Below, piece after piece: positions 44,864 through 54,531 of a stretch of 64,000 nt of DNA. The DNA is from Mycoplasmataceae bacterium (GTDB lineage Bacteria; Bacillota_I; Bacilli_A; Mycoplasmatales; Mycoplasmoidaceae): assembly GCA_016288695.1 (NCBI GenBank), contig JAEELD010000009.1:79234-143233 (forward strand). The letters run 5' to 3'. Numbering within the stretch: position 1 is the stretch's first letter; each line of letters opens with the position of its first letter. The notes under the pieces are model-generated. The model searched no databases and was not told the DNA's origin. It saw nothing but the letters and a program-made list of their open reading frames with translations. Position numbers and translations under genes: made by a program.

Positions 44864-46884
44864 TCTTTTGATTTTTGTCACTTATCTTTGCCATTATATG
44901 AACAATTAGTAAGGAAATTTATTGATGATGATTTAGCAGAAACATTTGCACCTAACTTAGTTGGTGCAAATCTATAATCATTATTGAAATAATAGTTATT
45001 ATCTTCATATTTTTTTATTGTACCATTTTCGCATAATTCAATAAATAAAGGAAAATTTTCATTTTCTTCATCATTAGAATAGTCATAGACTCTTGTACCT
45101 TTTTTGACAGTTACAGACTTTGTATCTTCATCATATAATGCAGAATATTTAATGTTTTTAACATTACAACAAATGTCATATGTTTTGCTAAACTTTTTTA
45201 ATGACTTTTGATATGGGAAATATTTAATGCATTCATTACAAAGCCAATCTGTTCTTTTATTAATTTTGTCTTTGTTTCACTTTTTAGTTTTAAAAAGTAA
45301 CTCGTTTATTTTCAAATCTTTGTAAGTAAAGAAATCTAATTTTTTTGCATATTCGCTATTTTTTGCCAAAATGTTGTCATCACGTGTCAATAATGTCAAA
45401 TTTCCTATTTTGTTTAAGTATTTTTTGAATTCAATATCATTAGTTGATTCAAAATATTTTCAATATTCGGAGTTTGGCTTTGGTTTCTTTGGCATTATAT
45501 GTTCTATTGTTAAAGGTTTCACTAATTCAGTCTTTTTTGCTGAAGTTTGAGATTCTTCAATATTACGAAATATAACTGAGGTATATCCTTTTCTATGTTT
45601 ATAAGCATCCTGATTATGAATTTCATTTTTTACTTCTTCATCATCAGGCATTCGTCCCTTATTATCTACATTTACATTTACAATTTTGAATAAAAGAAAA
45701 TCATAAAGATCAGGTTGATTTTTTTCAATTTTTTCAATTAACGGAACTAAAACTTGAGATAAATCATAATCTATATCACATATTTCTCTCCTGATGAAAT
45801 AAGTGTTTAATAATATGAAAATTTTATCAAATAATTCTTTTTTTATCTGTTTTTGTTTGTACATTTTAAACAGTAACATCGCAACAGAAGAACAATAACC
45901 AGACGATTCTAATTTAGAAAAATCTCTTATTACTGGATTTTCAGTATCTTTAGGCTCATATAAATCTTTAAATAACTGTGAATATTCTAACAATTCATCT
46001 AAAAAAATTTCTATTTTTTTATTATCATTTTGTAATGAATCATAATATTCTTTAAATTTGTCATATAGATTTGTATTTCAAAATAAATCCTTTGTTTTCA
46101 ATCGTATAAAATTTAATCAAAATTTTTCTCTTTTATCTGGAGCAATTATTTGTTCAAACTTTAATCAATAATTTTCATAAACTTTTTGTTGATAATTCGC
46201 TTCTAGACCCATAAGAATATAATTTCTTATTAAGTCCACAGGTTTTAACCCTTCGCCTTTTGAGTTTATGGATTCAAAAATTTTTTGTGGCTCATGATTA
46301 TTATCAAGCGGAATTGCAATAATATAAAGTCTTTCCAAAGCACACATTAAATTTTCGATACTTTGATTGGAATATTTCATTATTTCATCATGAAGAAATT
46401 TAAAAACACAATAAATATTAGACTTAAGTTCATCCTCATTTAATTCAATATCATTCATAATTTTTGAAAAAATCATGGAATTTGAATTTGCTTCTTTAAG
46501 ACGCAACTTTATTTCGCCTTTTTCCTGTTTGAACAAATATTTAAATTTAAAATCGTCTTTTTCTTTATCTTCTTTAAATAAATCTAATATACATTTCAGT
46601 ATTAAAAACATTGTTGTCAATCGTTGTTGACCATCAATAATTAACAATTCATTTTGATCATAAGTTTTTGATTGTGTATTGTAAATAATAAAACCAGCAA
46701 AATGTGAACCATTTTTGTTGTCAAATAGTTTTTTTATATCCAATCATCAAATTTTTACACTTTTCATTTTGGTTCATTTATATTCTCTTTGATATATTGG
46801 AACAACAAGCTGGCCATCCATTGTTCTAATAAACTTTAATAGCGAAACGGCCTCAATATTAGATGGTAAATTAAAATTATTCAT
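44860..46884 (-). CDS. DUF262/HNH protein (GmrSD-like restriction), with DUF4357-like C-terminus
   Basis: Large protein of 674 residues with many UGA Trp. N-terminal DUF262 (GmrS-like) nucleotide-binding region: VVPIYQREYKW near residue 30 and the hallmark LIIDGQQRLTTM near residue 80, then FESINSKGEGL. A DUF1524-type HNH nuclease follows: LTIEHIMPKKP near residue 470 with IGNLTLLTRDDN. The last about 90 residues (KKGTRVYDYS to the SAKSSSINFL / NGKDKWQ end) resemble DUF4357. Such proteins act as modification-dependent restriction or related phage defence. Convergent with the R-M pair and overlapping it by 4 bases, it closes the defence island. Confidence 0.8.
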
Positions 46885-47074
46885 GTTATTGTTTTTAATA
46901 ATAGCAAAAAATATTATATTAGATGTATATATTTAAAAGTGTAAATAATAAACAATCTCTTACCTCTTCCCTTCCTTAATCACTTGTTCAAACAACTTTT
47001 GCTGTCACAAATTGTCAATAAAATATATATCAGTTTATCAATAGACCACAAAAAATAACCATTTTTTTCTAAAT
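46885..47074. other. intergenic region with possible gene remnant
   Basis: 190 bases between DUF262 start and a decayed gene. On the minus strand a short in-frame stretch (ending IDNLWQQKLFEQVIKEGKR before TAA, about 46974-47045) looks like the end of a lost gene, but it is too short to assign. Confidence 0.25.
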
Positions 47075-47976
47075 ATGAAAATAAAAATTGATGATGTGTT
47101 TAAAGTCTTGCAAAATAAATTAGATATATTTTCTTATGTTGAGTTGAAAAATGTATGAAAAGTTCAAAATATTGATTCAAATTATTTTATTAATAAAGAT
47201 TATAGCGAAGTTCCTTTTGAATATGTATTTGGACTTTGAAAAAAATATTATCCCAAAACAGAAGTAGAGGATCTAAAAAATAAAATATATGATTTTGAAT
47301 GTATTTTTTGAGCAAATTCTATTTATGAAAACTTCATTGCATATGATTGAAGACAAAAACAAATCAAATTATTAATAGATTTGGAAAGAAGAATGTAAAT
47401 ACAAACGATTGACGAAAATTAACTATTGAAGAGGTATTAAATTTGTTAAAACCTACTACTGAATTCAATTGATTATTGCCAAGATGACAATCACAAAACC
47501 CGCCTGGCTTTATACCATTGTATTGATTAAAAAACTTTGAAATAATTAAGGCTAACACAAAAACTCAAAAAACAATGGTGTATTTCATAGACTGATTTAA
47601 TTTTTAAAGATAGAACCAACAACCAATACAATGGTGTAGAAATTACAATGCATTTGCCGAATTTGGAATATTTAATCGTCACAAAATAAAAAACATTTCA
47701 AAATACTTTGAGGCATTTGAAAAAAGAATTTTCAAACCAATATTTGAGGAATTCGAACGATTAGTTTATCAGCACACAAATTCATTAAAAAAATATGAAA
47801 ATTGTGACAAATATTTCCTAATCATTCAAACTAATAATTATACTCCTGAGTTTTTGTATTCACTGCTTGAAAATTATGCTGATGATTTTTTAAACAAGGA
47901 AAACAAATGGGTGCATATTACATTTTTAATTTTCTTATTTTATTACTTCCCTGTCTTTAATTATTCATTTACATAA
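47075..47976 (+). pseudogene. frameshifted hypothetical gene
   Basis: Three consecutive reading frames, each using UGA Trp, together look like one broken gene of about 300 codons: 47075-47398 (107 codons from MKIKIDDVFKVLQNK), then about 47390-47607 (TNDWRKLTIEEVLNLLKP to VYFIDWFNF), then about 47627-47976 (QPIQWCRNYNAFAEFGIF to NYSFT). Two shifts, near 47395 and 47610-47627, join them. No family recognised; Trp-rich, no membrane segments except a hydrophobic end. Location beside restriction genes suggests a decayed accessory or defence gene. Confidence 0.55.
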
Positions 47977-47987
47977 TTTTTTAATTA

Positions 47988-48063
47988 TGGTGGTTTCAGG
48001 CAGAATTGCACTGCCGACACAAGGATTTTCAGTCCTTTGCTCTACTGACTGAGCTATGAAACC
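47988..48063 (-). tRNA. tRNA-Phe (GAA)
   Basis: Cloverleaf with acceptor GGTTTCA/TGAAACC, A73 and encoded CCA; D-arm TAGCTCAGTC, anticodon loop CTGAAAA giving GAA. T-arm with GTGCAATTCTGC is slightly atypical (TTC core present as ATTC). Confidence 0.93.
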
Positions 48064-48069
48064 ATATTA

Positions 48070-48145
48070 TGGCGGTTCAGACGGGAATCGAACCCGCAAT
48101 CTCCTCTGTGACAGAGAGGCATGTTAACCGGTACACCACTGAACC
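48070..48145 (-). tRNA. tRNA-Asp (GTC)
   Basis: Acceptor GGTTCAG/CTGAACC with G73 and encoded CCA; anticodon loop CTGTCAC giving GTC; T-loop GGTTCGATTCC. It lies 6 bases upstream of tRNA-Phe on the same strand. Confidence 0.95.
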
Positions 48146-48639
48146 ACAAATATTATGGGTAAAGCTAGATTATGTTGTTTAATCTAACTTCATAAATTAT
48201 ATAAAATTTAGTACATTTGAAGTATTTAGGGTTTTACATATTATTGAAATAAAATACCCATTATTCAAAATAATTAATTTAAACATCAACCATATGTTTA
48301 TTTTTTAACACATCTGATTTATATTCAGCAATCATATACTTTCATTATGGATTATTATATATACCTTGAATATATAGACTCCTTTTCACACAAATAATCA
48401 GAAGTCATTGTTGCAAAGGTTTGAAGAATTATTTAAAATTTCATGAATAAATTTCATTAATTTTTGTTCTTATTTCTTCTCTAAGCTTTTTATCATTAAT
48501 GCTACATTGTGGTCTTTTATTATTCATTTTTCTAAAAATTATAAAGTCATATTTATAGAAAATAATAGGTTTGTGTAATCAAACATATGTGTTTTTGGAA
48601 AAACCTTTATTTTTATTTTTATCAATGAAAATACAAAAA

Positions 48640-48701
48640 TTTTTATTGTACCGGTCAATTTTTGATGAACAATAAAAACATAATCAATGGTTTTTTATTG
48701 T
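48640..48701. repeat. overlapping, mutually exclusive hairpins
   Basis: TTTTTATTGT (48640-48649) can pair with ACAATAAAAA (48669-48678), and the latter with its CAT extension can instead pair with ATGGTTTTTTATTGT (48687-48701). The shared middle arm makes two alternative structures. Confidence 0.5.
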
Positions 48702-48730
48702 TGGTAAATAACTTTTCCAAACAAATAAAG

Positions 48731-48755
48731 GACGTCATTTATTTTTATCGACGTC
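48731..48755. repeat. GACGTC hairpin
   Basis: GACGTC at 48731-48736 and again at 48750-48755, flanked by AAAG and TTT, form a stem with a 13-base A/T loop; followed by TTTAT on the plus strand. Confidence 0.4.
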
Positions 48756-48828
48756 TTTATAATAGTTGTATTTAAATTCTTTGCTGAAATATACATTTCA
48801 ACGTTTATTTTTCATTAAAAGCAGAAAG

Positions 48829-48841
48829 GGGCCGTAAGCCC
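48829..48841. terminator. GGGC-CGTAA-GCCC hairpin, possible exporter terminator on the minus strand
   Basis: A GC-rich 4-bp stem in otherwise A/T DNA. On the minus strand it is followed by CTTTCTGCTTTT, about 180 bases beyond the ABC permease stop, so it might end that transcript. On the plus strand it precedes the strong Shine-Dalgarno at 48845. Confidence 0.35.
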
Positions 48842-48860
48842 AAGAAAGGAGGTCAAATAA

Positions 48861-48920
48861 ATGACAACTTTCAAATGTAATTATATTTTTTTAAAATTTT
48901 TTAAACAAAATTTTTTTTAA
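48861..48920 (+). CDS. possible 19-residue leader-like peptide
   Basis: ATG 48861 follows AAAGGAGGT (48845-48853) at 7-base spacing, the strongest Shine-Dalgarno in the window. The frame encodes a short hydrophobic, Phe-rich peptide starting MTTFKCNYIF and stops at 48918. No gene follows on the plus strand, so it could be a truncated gene start rather than a functional leader. Confidence 0.3.
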   Translation: MTTFKCNYIFLKFFKQNFF

Positions 48921-49019
48921 ATTTTTAAAAAAAACAAAAATTTTTAAAAATTACTTCTGGTTTTATTATAGCCTTTAGAAAAGACATTATATGTCATATG
49001 AATGAGCGACTTAATTTTA

Positions 49020-49703
49020 TTAAAAATCAACTTTTTCTAATCGTTTAGATGATACCTTATAAACCGCAATATGGATAGCAAACGATGTAACTAATGCCCC
49101 AGCGAGTGCACCAATTTGGATACCAATATGCAGGTTATTAAGAATCTCTAAACCAGGAATATAAGGCAAAGCAACAGTAAATACACCAACATAGATAACA
49201 AATCCTAAGATGGTAAATAATGTTGACATGACAATTGATTTTCCTTTTTTATAGTAAATTGGGAAGAAGATTAAATCTGCAATGGCGTAGCCGATAATGA
49301 CCACTGCTAAAAGAAGAACATAACTATCAAGTCCTAACCCAGGGTTGGCATAGTCTTCTGGCTTCGGCAATGATTGTGATACAAGATCGTTAACTATACG
49401 AGCAAGAGGATATAAAGCTGACATGAGAGCAATGAAAGCTACTTGCATGAGTATAATGGTGATAATTCTCGCCATGACAATATCTTTTTTACGAACCGGT
49501 AGCAAAGTTGAATAAAGCAAATCATTACTTTGTTGGCCTTTATTAGCTCCTAAAAAGAGGATTGGATAGCAAGTTAAGACATAGATGAATCCCACTCCTA
49601 ATGGATAAGAAGGAATAAGAATCGTGAACGGAAAAAGAAGAATGAAAACATAACAAATTGGGTGCATCACCAATTTGAATTCTTTATAAATCAAAGCTTT
49701 CAT
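49020..49703 (-). CDS. ABC-2 type exporter permease
   Basis: Membrane subunit of an ABC exporter, 227 residues, six predicted helices. Begins MKALIYKEFKLVMHP, typical of ABC-2 permeases, with a PVRKKDIVMAR cytosolic coupling segment. ATG 49703 has AAAGGAG 11 bases upstream; an upstream TTG is less likely. It contains no Trp codon of either kind, and its base composition and residue use (more Ala, Gly, Val, Leu; fewer Asn and Lys) differ from neighbouring genes, suggesting transfer from a Bacilli or Erysipelotrichia-like donor. Confidence 0.88.
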   Translation of the reverse strand: MKALIYKEFKLVMHPICYVFILLFPFTILIPSYPLGVGFIYVLTCYPILFLGANKGQQSNDLLYSTLLPVRKKDIVMARIITIILMQVAFIALMSALYPLARIVNDLVSQSLPKPEDYANPGLGLDSYVLLLAVVIIGYAIADLIFFPIYYKKGKSIVMSTLFTILGFVIYVGVFTVALPYIPGLEILNNLHIGIQIGALAGALVTSFAIHIAVYKVSSKRLEKVDF

Positions 49704-50556
49704 TTTTACTTTTACTCCTTTCAATATAGATCATGATTTGTTCTAAATCTGGTTCTTGTGGTTTGATCATATTTTTCTTAAAAAGATTTTTTTTATCTAT
49801 GCTAATTAATCCTTCAATTCGATCATCGAATTCTTTATAAGCAATATATTCATTTAATAATTTTTTATTGAAAGATTTGTCTTTAACAAATAAGTAAGAA
49901 TTGATGAAATCATTTTTGGCTCCTGTATAGATAATTTCACCATCATAAATATAAGTGATATCAGAAGCGCATTTATCTAAATCACTAGTTATGTGTGTAG
50001 AGAAAAGAATCGCTCTATCTTTGTTTTTAACAATGTTACGGAAGATGTCTAATATCTCATCTCGAGAAACAGGGTCTAATCCTGATGTTGGTTCATCTAA
50101 AATTAATAGTTCTGCATTATGAGATAAAGCAATAGAGACAGAATATTTAACTTTCATACCACTGCTTAGTTCCTCGAGTTTCTTATTGAGATTTAAATTA
50201 AATAAACGGCATGCTTCATTAAATTTTTGCTCATCGAATTGCTTATAAAATCTTTTTGTGACATTCAACAATTGGTGAATGGTTTTGTTTGGATGGTAAT
50301 TTAGTTCGCTTAACGCAAAGCCAATTCTCTGTTTATTTTCTAATTCATTCTCTGCCATATCAGTATCAAAAGCTCTGATCTTTCCACTTTCAAAATGGAT
50401 GAGATTCATGATGCATTTTAAGGTTGTGGTTTTACCTGCACCATTACGTCCGATAAAGCCCATGATTTGTCCTGGTTTTACTTCAAAAGATACTTCCTTC
50501 AAGTGGAAGGAAGGATATGACTTTATGACTTTTTCAAGTTTTAATATAGTGTTCAT
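49684..50556 (-). CDS. ABC exporter ATP-binding protein
   Basis: ATPase of the exporter, 290 residues. Walker A GRNGAGKTTTLKC (about residues 36-48), Q-loop region, signature LSSGMKVKYSVSIALSH (a diverged LSGGQ), Walker B LLILDEPTSGLDP and H-loop FSTHITSD. About 60 extra C-terminal residues follow, as in the BcrA/YtrB group used for antimicrobial or peptide export. GGAGAA precedes ATG 50556. It overlaps the permease by 20 bases. No Trp codons and a higher GC than the core genes. Confidence 0.93.
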   Translation of the reverse strand: MNTILKLEKVIKSYPSFHLKEVSFEVKPGQIMGFIGRNGAGKTTTLKCIMNLIHFESGKIRAFDTDMAENELENKQRIGFALSELNYHPNKTIHQLLNVTKRFYKQFDEQKFNEACRLFNLNLNKKLEELSSGMKVKYSVSIALSHNAELLILDEPTSGLDPVSRDEILDIFRNIVKNKDRAILFSTHITSDLDKCASDITYIYDGEIIYTGAKNDFINSYLFVKDKSFNKKLLNEYIAYKEFDDRIEGLISIDKKNLFKKNMIKPQEPDLEQIMIYIERSKSKNESFDL

Positions 50557-50727
50557 TTGATTTGTTTCTCCGCAACATTATAGAAAATATCAGCTTTTAA
50601 TATAACAATACCTCTTTTTCTTACTACCTAAAACCTTTAATGTTTCCTCCTTCTTTAATATCAAACATTTCTCTAGTTTCTTTAGGAACAGTATCCGCAT
50701 TTTATCAAATTATTGCTTATTTTGCAT
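50557..50727. other. exporter upstream region
   Basis: 171 bases with no complete gene. On the minus strand a short frame (ADTVPKETREMFDIKEGG, ending in TAG near 50628) reads like the C-terminal tail of a lost protein, possibly a regulator that arrived with the exporter; this is inference. Confidence 0.3.
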
Positions 50728-50761
50728 AAAAAAAACAGTATTGACATTGTATCAATACTGT
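50728..50761 (-). terminator. rho-independent terminator of the tRNA cluster
   Basis: ACAGTATTGA and TCAATACTGT form a perfect 10-bp stem with a 7-base loop; on the minus strand it is followed by eight T. It lies 11 bases past the 3' end of tRNA-fMet. Confidence 0.9.
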
Positions 50762-50772
50762 AGTTTACATTA

Positions 50773-50849
50773 TGGTTGCGGAGGGTGGATTTGAACCACC
50801 GACCTTCAGATTATGAGACTGACGAGCTACCAGGCTGCTCTACTCCGCG
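50773..50849 (-). tRNA. initiator tRNA-fMet (CAT)
   Basis: Acceptor begins CGCGGAG against CTCCGCA, giving the C1-A72 mismatch diagnostic of initiator tRNA; D-arm GAGCAGCCTGGTAGCTCGT, anticodon loop CTCATAA, encoded CCA. Confidence 0.95.
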
Positions 50850-50856
50850 ATATAAG

Positions 50857-50949
50857 TGGCGGATGCTAAGGGATTCGAACCCCTGCGTACCTTTCGATAC
50901 CTTTCGGTTTTCAAGACCGATCCCTTCAACCAGACTTGGGTAAGCATCC
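50857..50949 (-). tRNA. tRNA-Ser (TGA)
   Basis: Type II tRNA with a long variable arm (AAGGTATCGAAAGGTAC), anticodon loop CTTGAAA giving TGA, acceptor GGATGCT/AGCATCC, G73, encoded CCA. Confidence 0.94.
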
Positions 50950-50981
50950 AAACCTTATGCATATTATACAATGTTATTTTA

Positions 50982-51059
50982 TGGTGGAACTTATAGGACT
51001 CGAACCTATAACAGACCGATTATGAGTCGGGGGCTCTAACCAAATTGAGCTAAAGTTCC
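50982..51059 (-). tRNA. CAT-anticodon tRNA, likely tRNA-Ile2 (lysidine)
   Basis: Acceptor GGAACTT/AAGTTCC, A73, CCA. The CGACTCATAATCG anticodon arm is the pattern of tRNA-Ile2, whose C34 becomes lysidine to read AUA. The elongator Met tRNA is at 51069. Confidence 0.85.
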
Positions 51060-51068
51060 TTAAAATTT

Positions 51069-51145
51069 TGGTAGCAGGGGTGAGATTCGAACTCACGACA
51101 CCCCGGGTATGAGCCGAGTTCTCTAACCAACTGAGATACCCTGCC
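51069..51145 (-). tRNA. elongator tRNA-Met (CAT)
   Basis: Acceptor GGCAGGG with partner CCCTGCT, A73, CCA; anticodon arm CGGCTCATACCCG, T-loop AGTTCGAAT. Distinguished from fMet by its paired first base and from Ile2 by its anticodon arm. Confidence 0.88.
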
Positions 51146-51150
51146 ATTTA

Positions 51151-51227
51151 TGGTCGGGAAGACAAGATTCGAACTTGCGACCCCTTGGTCCCAAACCAAG
51201 TGCTCTACCAAGCTAAGCTACTTCCCG
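51151..51227 (-). tRNA. tRNA-Pro (TGG)
   Basis: Acceptor CGGGAAG/CTTCCCG, A73, CCA; anticodon loop TTTGGGA giving TGG. Confidence 0.94.
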
Positions 51228-51233
51228 GATCAA

Positions 51234-51310
51234 TGGCGCGCCTTGTAGGAGTTGAACCCGCAGCCTTTTGGTCCGTAGCCAAACGCTCTATCCAATTGAG
51301 CTAAAGGCGC
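51234..51310 (-). tRNA. tRNA-Arg (ACG)
   Basis: Acceptor GCGCCTT/AAGGCGC, G73, CCA; anticodon loop CTACGGA giving ACG (read as ICG after deamination). First tRNA of the minus-strand cluster. Confidence 0.94.
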
Positions 51311-51434
51311 ACAAATACACATATTGATAACCATGGATATTATAATTTATTAAAAGTTTTTTAAATAAGTTATAATTTGTATTAGTATTTGTTGTTCTAT
51401 TTAAAAAATTTAATAAATTCTTTTTATTTCATCA

Positions 51435-51986
51435 ATGGATAATATTAAACAATACTTATTGGATGATAGTAATGTAATTTTACGTCAGCCTTCACAAGAT
51501 TTAGACATAAATAATATATCTGATAATGAACAAAAACTCATTAACATTATGGTCAAGTATATAGATTGCTGTTACTTAGGTAAAGCAAAAGAATGTGGTA
51601 TTAAAGAAGGGATAGCTATTGCCAGCAATCAAGTTGGATTATTAAAAAAAGTAATTTATATTCACTTTAATCATTTAGATAAAGAATATAAATACTTATT
51701 AGCTAATCCAAAAATAATACAGTATTCCTTACAAAAAGTCTTTTTATCTTCTGGTGAAGGCTGTTTAAGTGTTAAAGAAAAACACGCAGGTTATGTACCA
51801 AGATATTCGAAAATTACAGTACATGCATATGATTTATTAAATAAAAAAGAAATATCAATTGATGCAAGCGATTTGTTATCAATTTGTTTGCAGCATGAAA
51901 TTGACCATTTGTCAGGCAAATTGTATTATGACAAAATTAATAAAATTGACCCATTTTATTTTGAGCAAGAGTGAATAAGGATTTAA
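51435..51986 (+). CDS. def: peptide deformylase
   Basis: Removes the N-formyl group from nascent proteins; metalloenzyme. 183 residues, one UGA Trp near the end. Motif 1 GIAIASNQVG (family GxGLAAxQ), motif 2 EGCLS with the Cys ligand, motif 3 QHEIDHLSG with two His ligands and the catalytic Glu. Ends 3 bases before the RNase J start. Confidence 0.96.
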
Positions 51987-51989
51987 TGT

Positions 51990-53777
51990 ATGAAAAATGA
52001 AATTTTAAATAAATTATTTAATGATAATAAACCAAATTTGAAACCAACAAAATTTATTCCTCTTGGAGGGGTTGAAGAGATTGGTAAAAACATGTATGTT
52101 TTTGAACAAGGTGATGAATTATTTATTGTTGATTGTGGAATAAAATTTTGTGATCAGGAATTACCTGGTGTTGATGGGATTATATGTAATTTTAATTACA
52201 TTGTTGAAAATGCAAAAAAAATTAAAGGTCTTATTATTACCCATGGTCATGAAGATCATATTGGTGGCATACCATATTTGTTAATGACTGTGGATATTCC
52301 AAAAATATATGCAGGTCGTTTACCTATTGAAATGATCAAAAAAAAATTAAAAGAATTTCATGAAATAAAAAACATGCCAGAATTTGTAATTATTGATGAT
52401 TCATCAGTTATTAAAACAAATGAGTTTTCAATACAGTTTTATCGAGTTTGTCACTCTATTCCTGATGCGTTTGGGATATATATCAATACTACAAATGCAA
52501 AAATTGTTCACTCAGGAGATTTTAAATTTGATTTTTCAACAAAAGGTGATGAATTCGACATATTAAAATTAAGTAAATTTGGAAACACTGATGTTGATTT
52601 ACTCATTTGTGAATCAACAAATGCTGAAACACTAGGTTTTGCTCCAAGTGAGAAGTATGTAATAGATGAGTTGTCTAATATAATATCAAGCTGTCCTGGA
52701 AGAATTTTTGTTTCAACATTTTCAAGCAATTTGCAACGAATTGAAGAAGTAATTGAAATAGCTATTAGAGCTAAAAGAAAGATATGTTTATTAGGAAGAA
52801 GTATTAATTCGAATGTTAATATTTCAATAGATATTGGTTTCTTGAATATTTCTAAAGAATTAATAATTCAAGCACGTGAATTAAAAGATTTTCAAGACAA
52901 AGAAATATTAATTTTATGTACTGGTTCACAGGGTGAAGAAATGGCAGCATTGAATAAAATAGCACAAGGTCAAAACCCTTGAATTACATTAAAACCAACA
53001 GATACTATTATATTTTCATCTAGTCCTATTCCTGGTAATTATGAATCTGTAGAGCAATTAGTTAATAGACTTTATATGTGTGGAGTTCAAATAAAAACTA
53101 ATTCCAAAGAAACAAAATTACATTCATCCGGTCATGCCACTCAAATTGAACATCAATTATTGTTTAAGTTAACAAATCCGCAATATCTTATTCCAATTCA
53201 TGGTGAATTTAAAATGCTACGAGCATTAAGACAAAGTGCGATTGATTCTGGAATACATCAAGATAATATATTTCAAATCACTAATGGTCAAGTTGTTGAA
53301 ATTATTGATCACAAATTATATCAAACAAGTGACTCTGTTGATGTTGAAGAAGTATATGTTAATAATGGCAAGATAGATAATAATTTAATCGGAATGTTAA
53401 ATTATCGACGAATTCTTTCAGAAGATGGTATTTTCTCGGTAACATTATTAATTGATACAAAGAACATGAAACAAGTTTCGGTTCCTTCAATTACAACAAA
53501 AGGTTCATTTTTGGTTAAGAATTCACAAGCACTAGTCACAAAAATTTCATATTCAATTAAAGAAAGAATTGACAAAATATTAGCAAAAAGTTCACATATA
53601 AATATTACTTATATAAGAAAAACTGTTGCTAGCATTGTGCATTTTTTTATTTGGTCAAATAAACGAAAGAAACCATTAGTAAGAACATGTATTATTGATG
53701 TTTCAAGCAATGGAGATCAAGAAATACCTCCACCTAAGCAAAGTGTACAACAGCAACCACAAGTAGAATCTAAATAA
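51990..53777 (+). CDS. rnj: ribonuclease J
   Basis: Beta-CASP metallo-beta-lactamase nuclease (5'-3' exo and endo) central to mRNA decay and rRNA maturation in low-GC Gram-positives. 595 residues with one UGA Trp. ITHGHEDHIGG motif near residue 84, HSGDFKFD, ESTNAE, GSQGEEMAAL, HSSGHAT, and IPIHGEFKMLRA are all visible. A C-terminal domain of about 140 residues ends in a Gln/Pro-rich tail. RNase J1 and J2 cannot be told apart here. Confidence 0.95.
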
Positions 53778-53787
53778 ATCTAGGTGT

Positions 53788-54531
53788 TTAATTTGTAATT
53801 TTTCTAAAAAAATTTACTACTGATTCTTGAAAATAATAATTTGTAATAGAATTAGTAAAAGTTGATTTATTTGGATTGATTTCAATTATTTTCACATCAG
53901 GATTTGCATTTTTTGCTATAAAAGGTAATTGATTAGCAGGCATTACTTGGCCACTGGTGCCAATTATTAATATAACATCAGCTTTTTTGATTATCTCTAT
54001 AGATGAATTAAGAGTATAACTATCAAGATTTTCTCCATAAAAAACAAAGTTTGGTTTTAAAATACCACCACACTTGTTACATGTTGGAGTATCTGTTGTT
54101 TTTAGATTTATTTCTGTATCTTTATAGATACCACCACATTTAATACATTTTAAAATTTTTGTAGTCCCATGAAGTTCATAAACTTCTTTTGATCCAGCTA
54201 ATTGATGGAGCCCATCAATGTTTTGGGTGATTACTGTTTTCACAATTCCTTTTTTTTCAAGATTAGCTATTGAAATATGACCAAAATTTGGTTTAGCCTT
54301 ATTTATCATATGGTCATAAAATATGTGTTTTACTTGTTTTCAAGAATCAGAAGGATGAGAGAAAAAATAATCAAGTTCAATGAACTTAGGGTCATATTTT
54401 GTTCACAAGCCACCATTTCCAGTAAATGCAGGAATCCCAGACTCAACTGACATCCCCGCCCCAGTAAAAACTACTAATGATTTTGAACTTTTAATGATTT
54501 TATCTACTAAAAGATACTTTTCATTAAGCAT
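53788..54531 (-). CDS. Sir2-family NAD-dependent deacylase
   Basis: Sirtuin of 247 residues with UGA Trp. NAD-binding FTGAGMSVESGIPAF near residue 22, VITQNIDGLHQLAG, catalytic His in ELHGTT, a four-Cys zinc ribbon (CIKC ... CNKC), PNFVFYGE and the C-terminal IIGTSGQVMPANQLP. Starts immediately after the stop of the upstream amino acid permease (TAA then ATG), forming an operon ridA-permease-sir2 that links protein deacylation with amino acid uptake. Confidence 0.94.

Larger units (their letters stand above)
48146..49019. other. 874-base region without a clear gene, rich in inverted repeats
   Basis: Between tRNA-Asp and the ABC exporter. It contains short decayed-looking frames on the minus strand (a 32-codon frame starting MNNKRPQCSINDK at 48527), several hairpins (48640-48701, 48731-48755, 48829-48841), a 19-codon frame with a perfect Shine-Dalgarno (48861) and a low-complexity A/T tract at about 48886-48952. 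No known RNA family was recognised. Confidence 0.6.

Noticed and set aside
48640-48701. Repeated TTTTTATTGT units as a CRISPR array
   Set aside because: Only three short copies in mixed orientation with irregular spacing, no cas genes.
48840-48856. GACCTCCTTTCTTGG on the minus strand as a 16S rRNA 3' end
   Set aside because: Upstream sequence does not match 16S rRNA; it is the complement of a Shine-Dalgarno.
50982-51059. Second elongator tRNA-Met
   Set aside because: Anticodon arm pattern fits tRNA-Ile2 (CAT) better, and elongator Met is already at 51069-51145.
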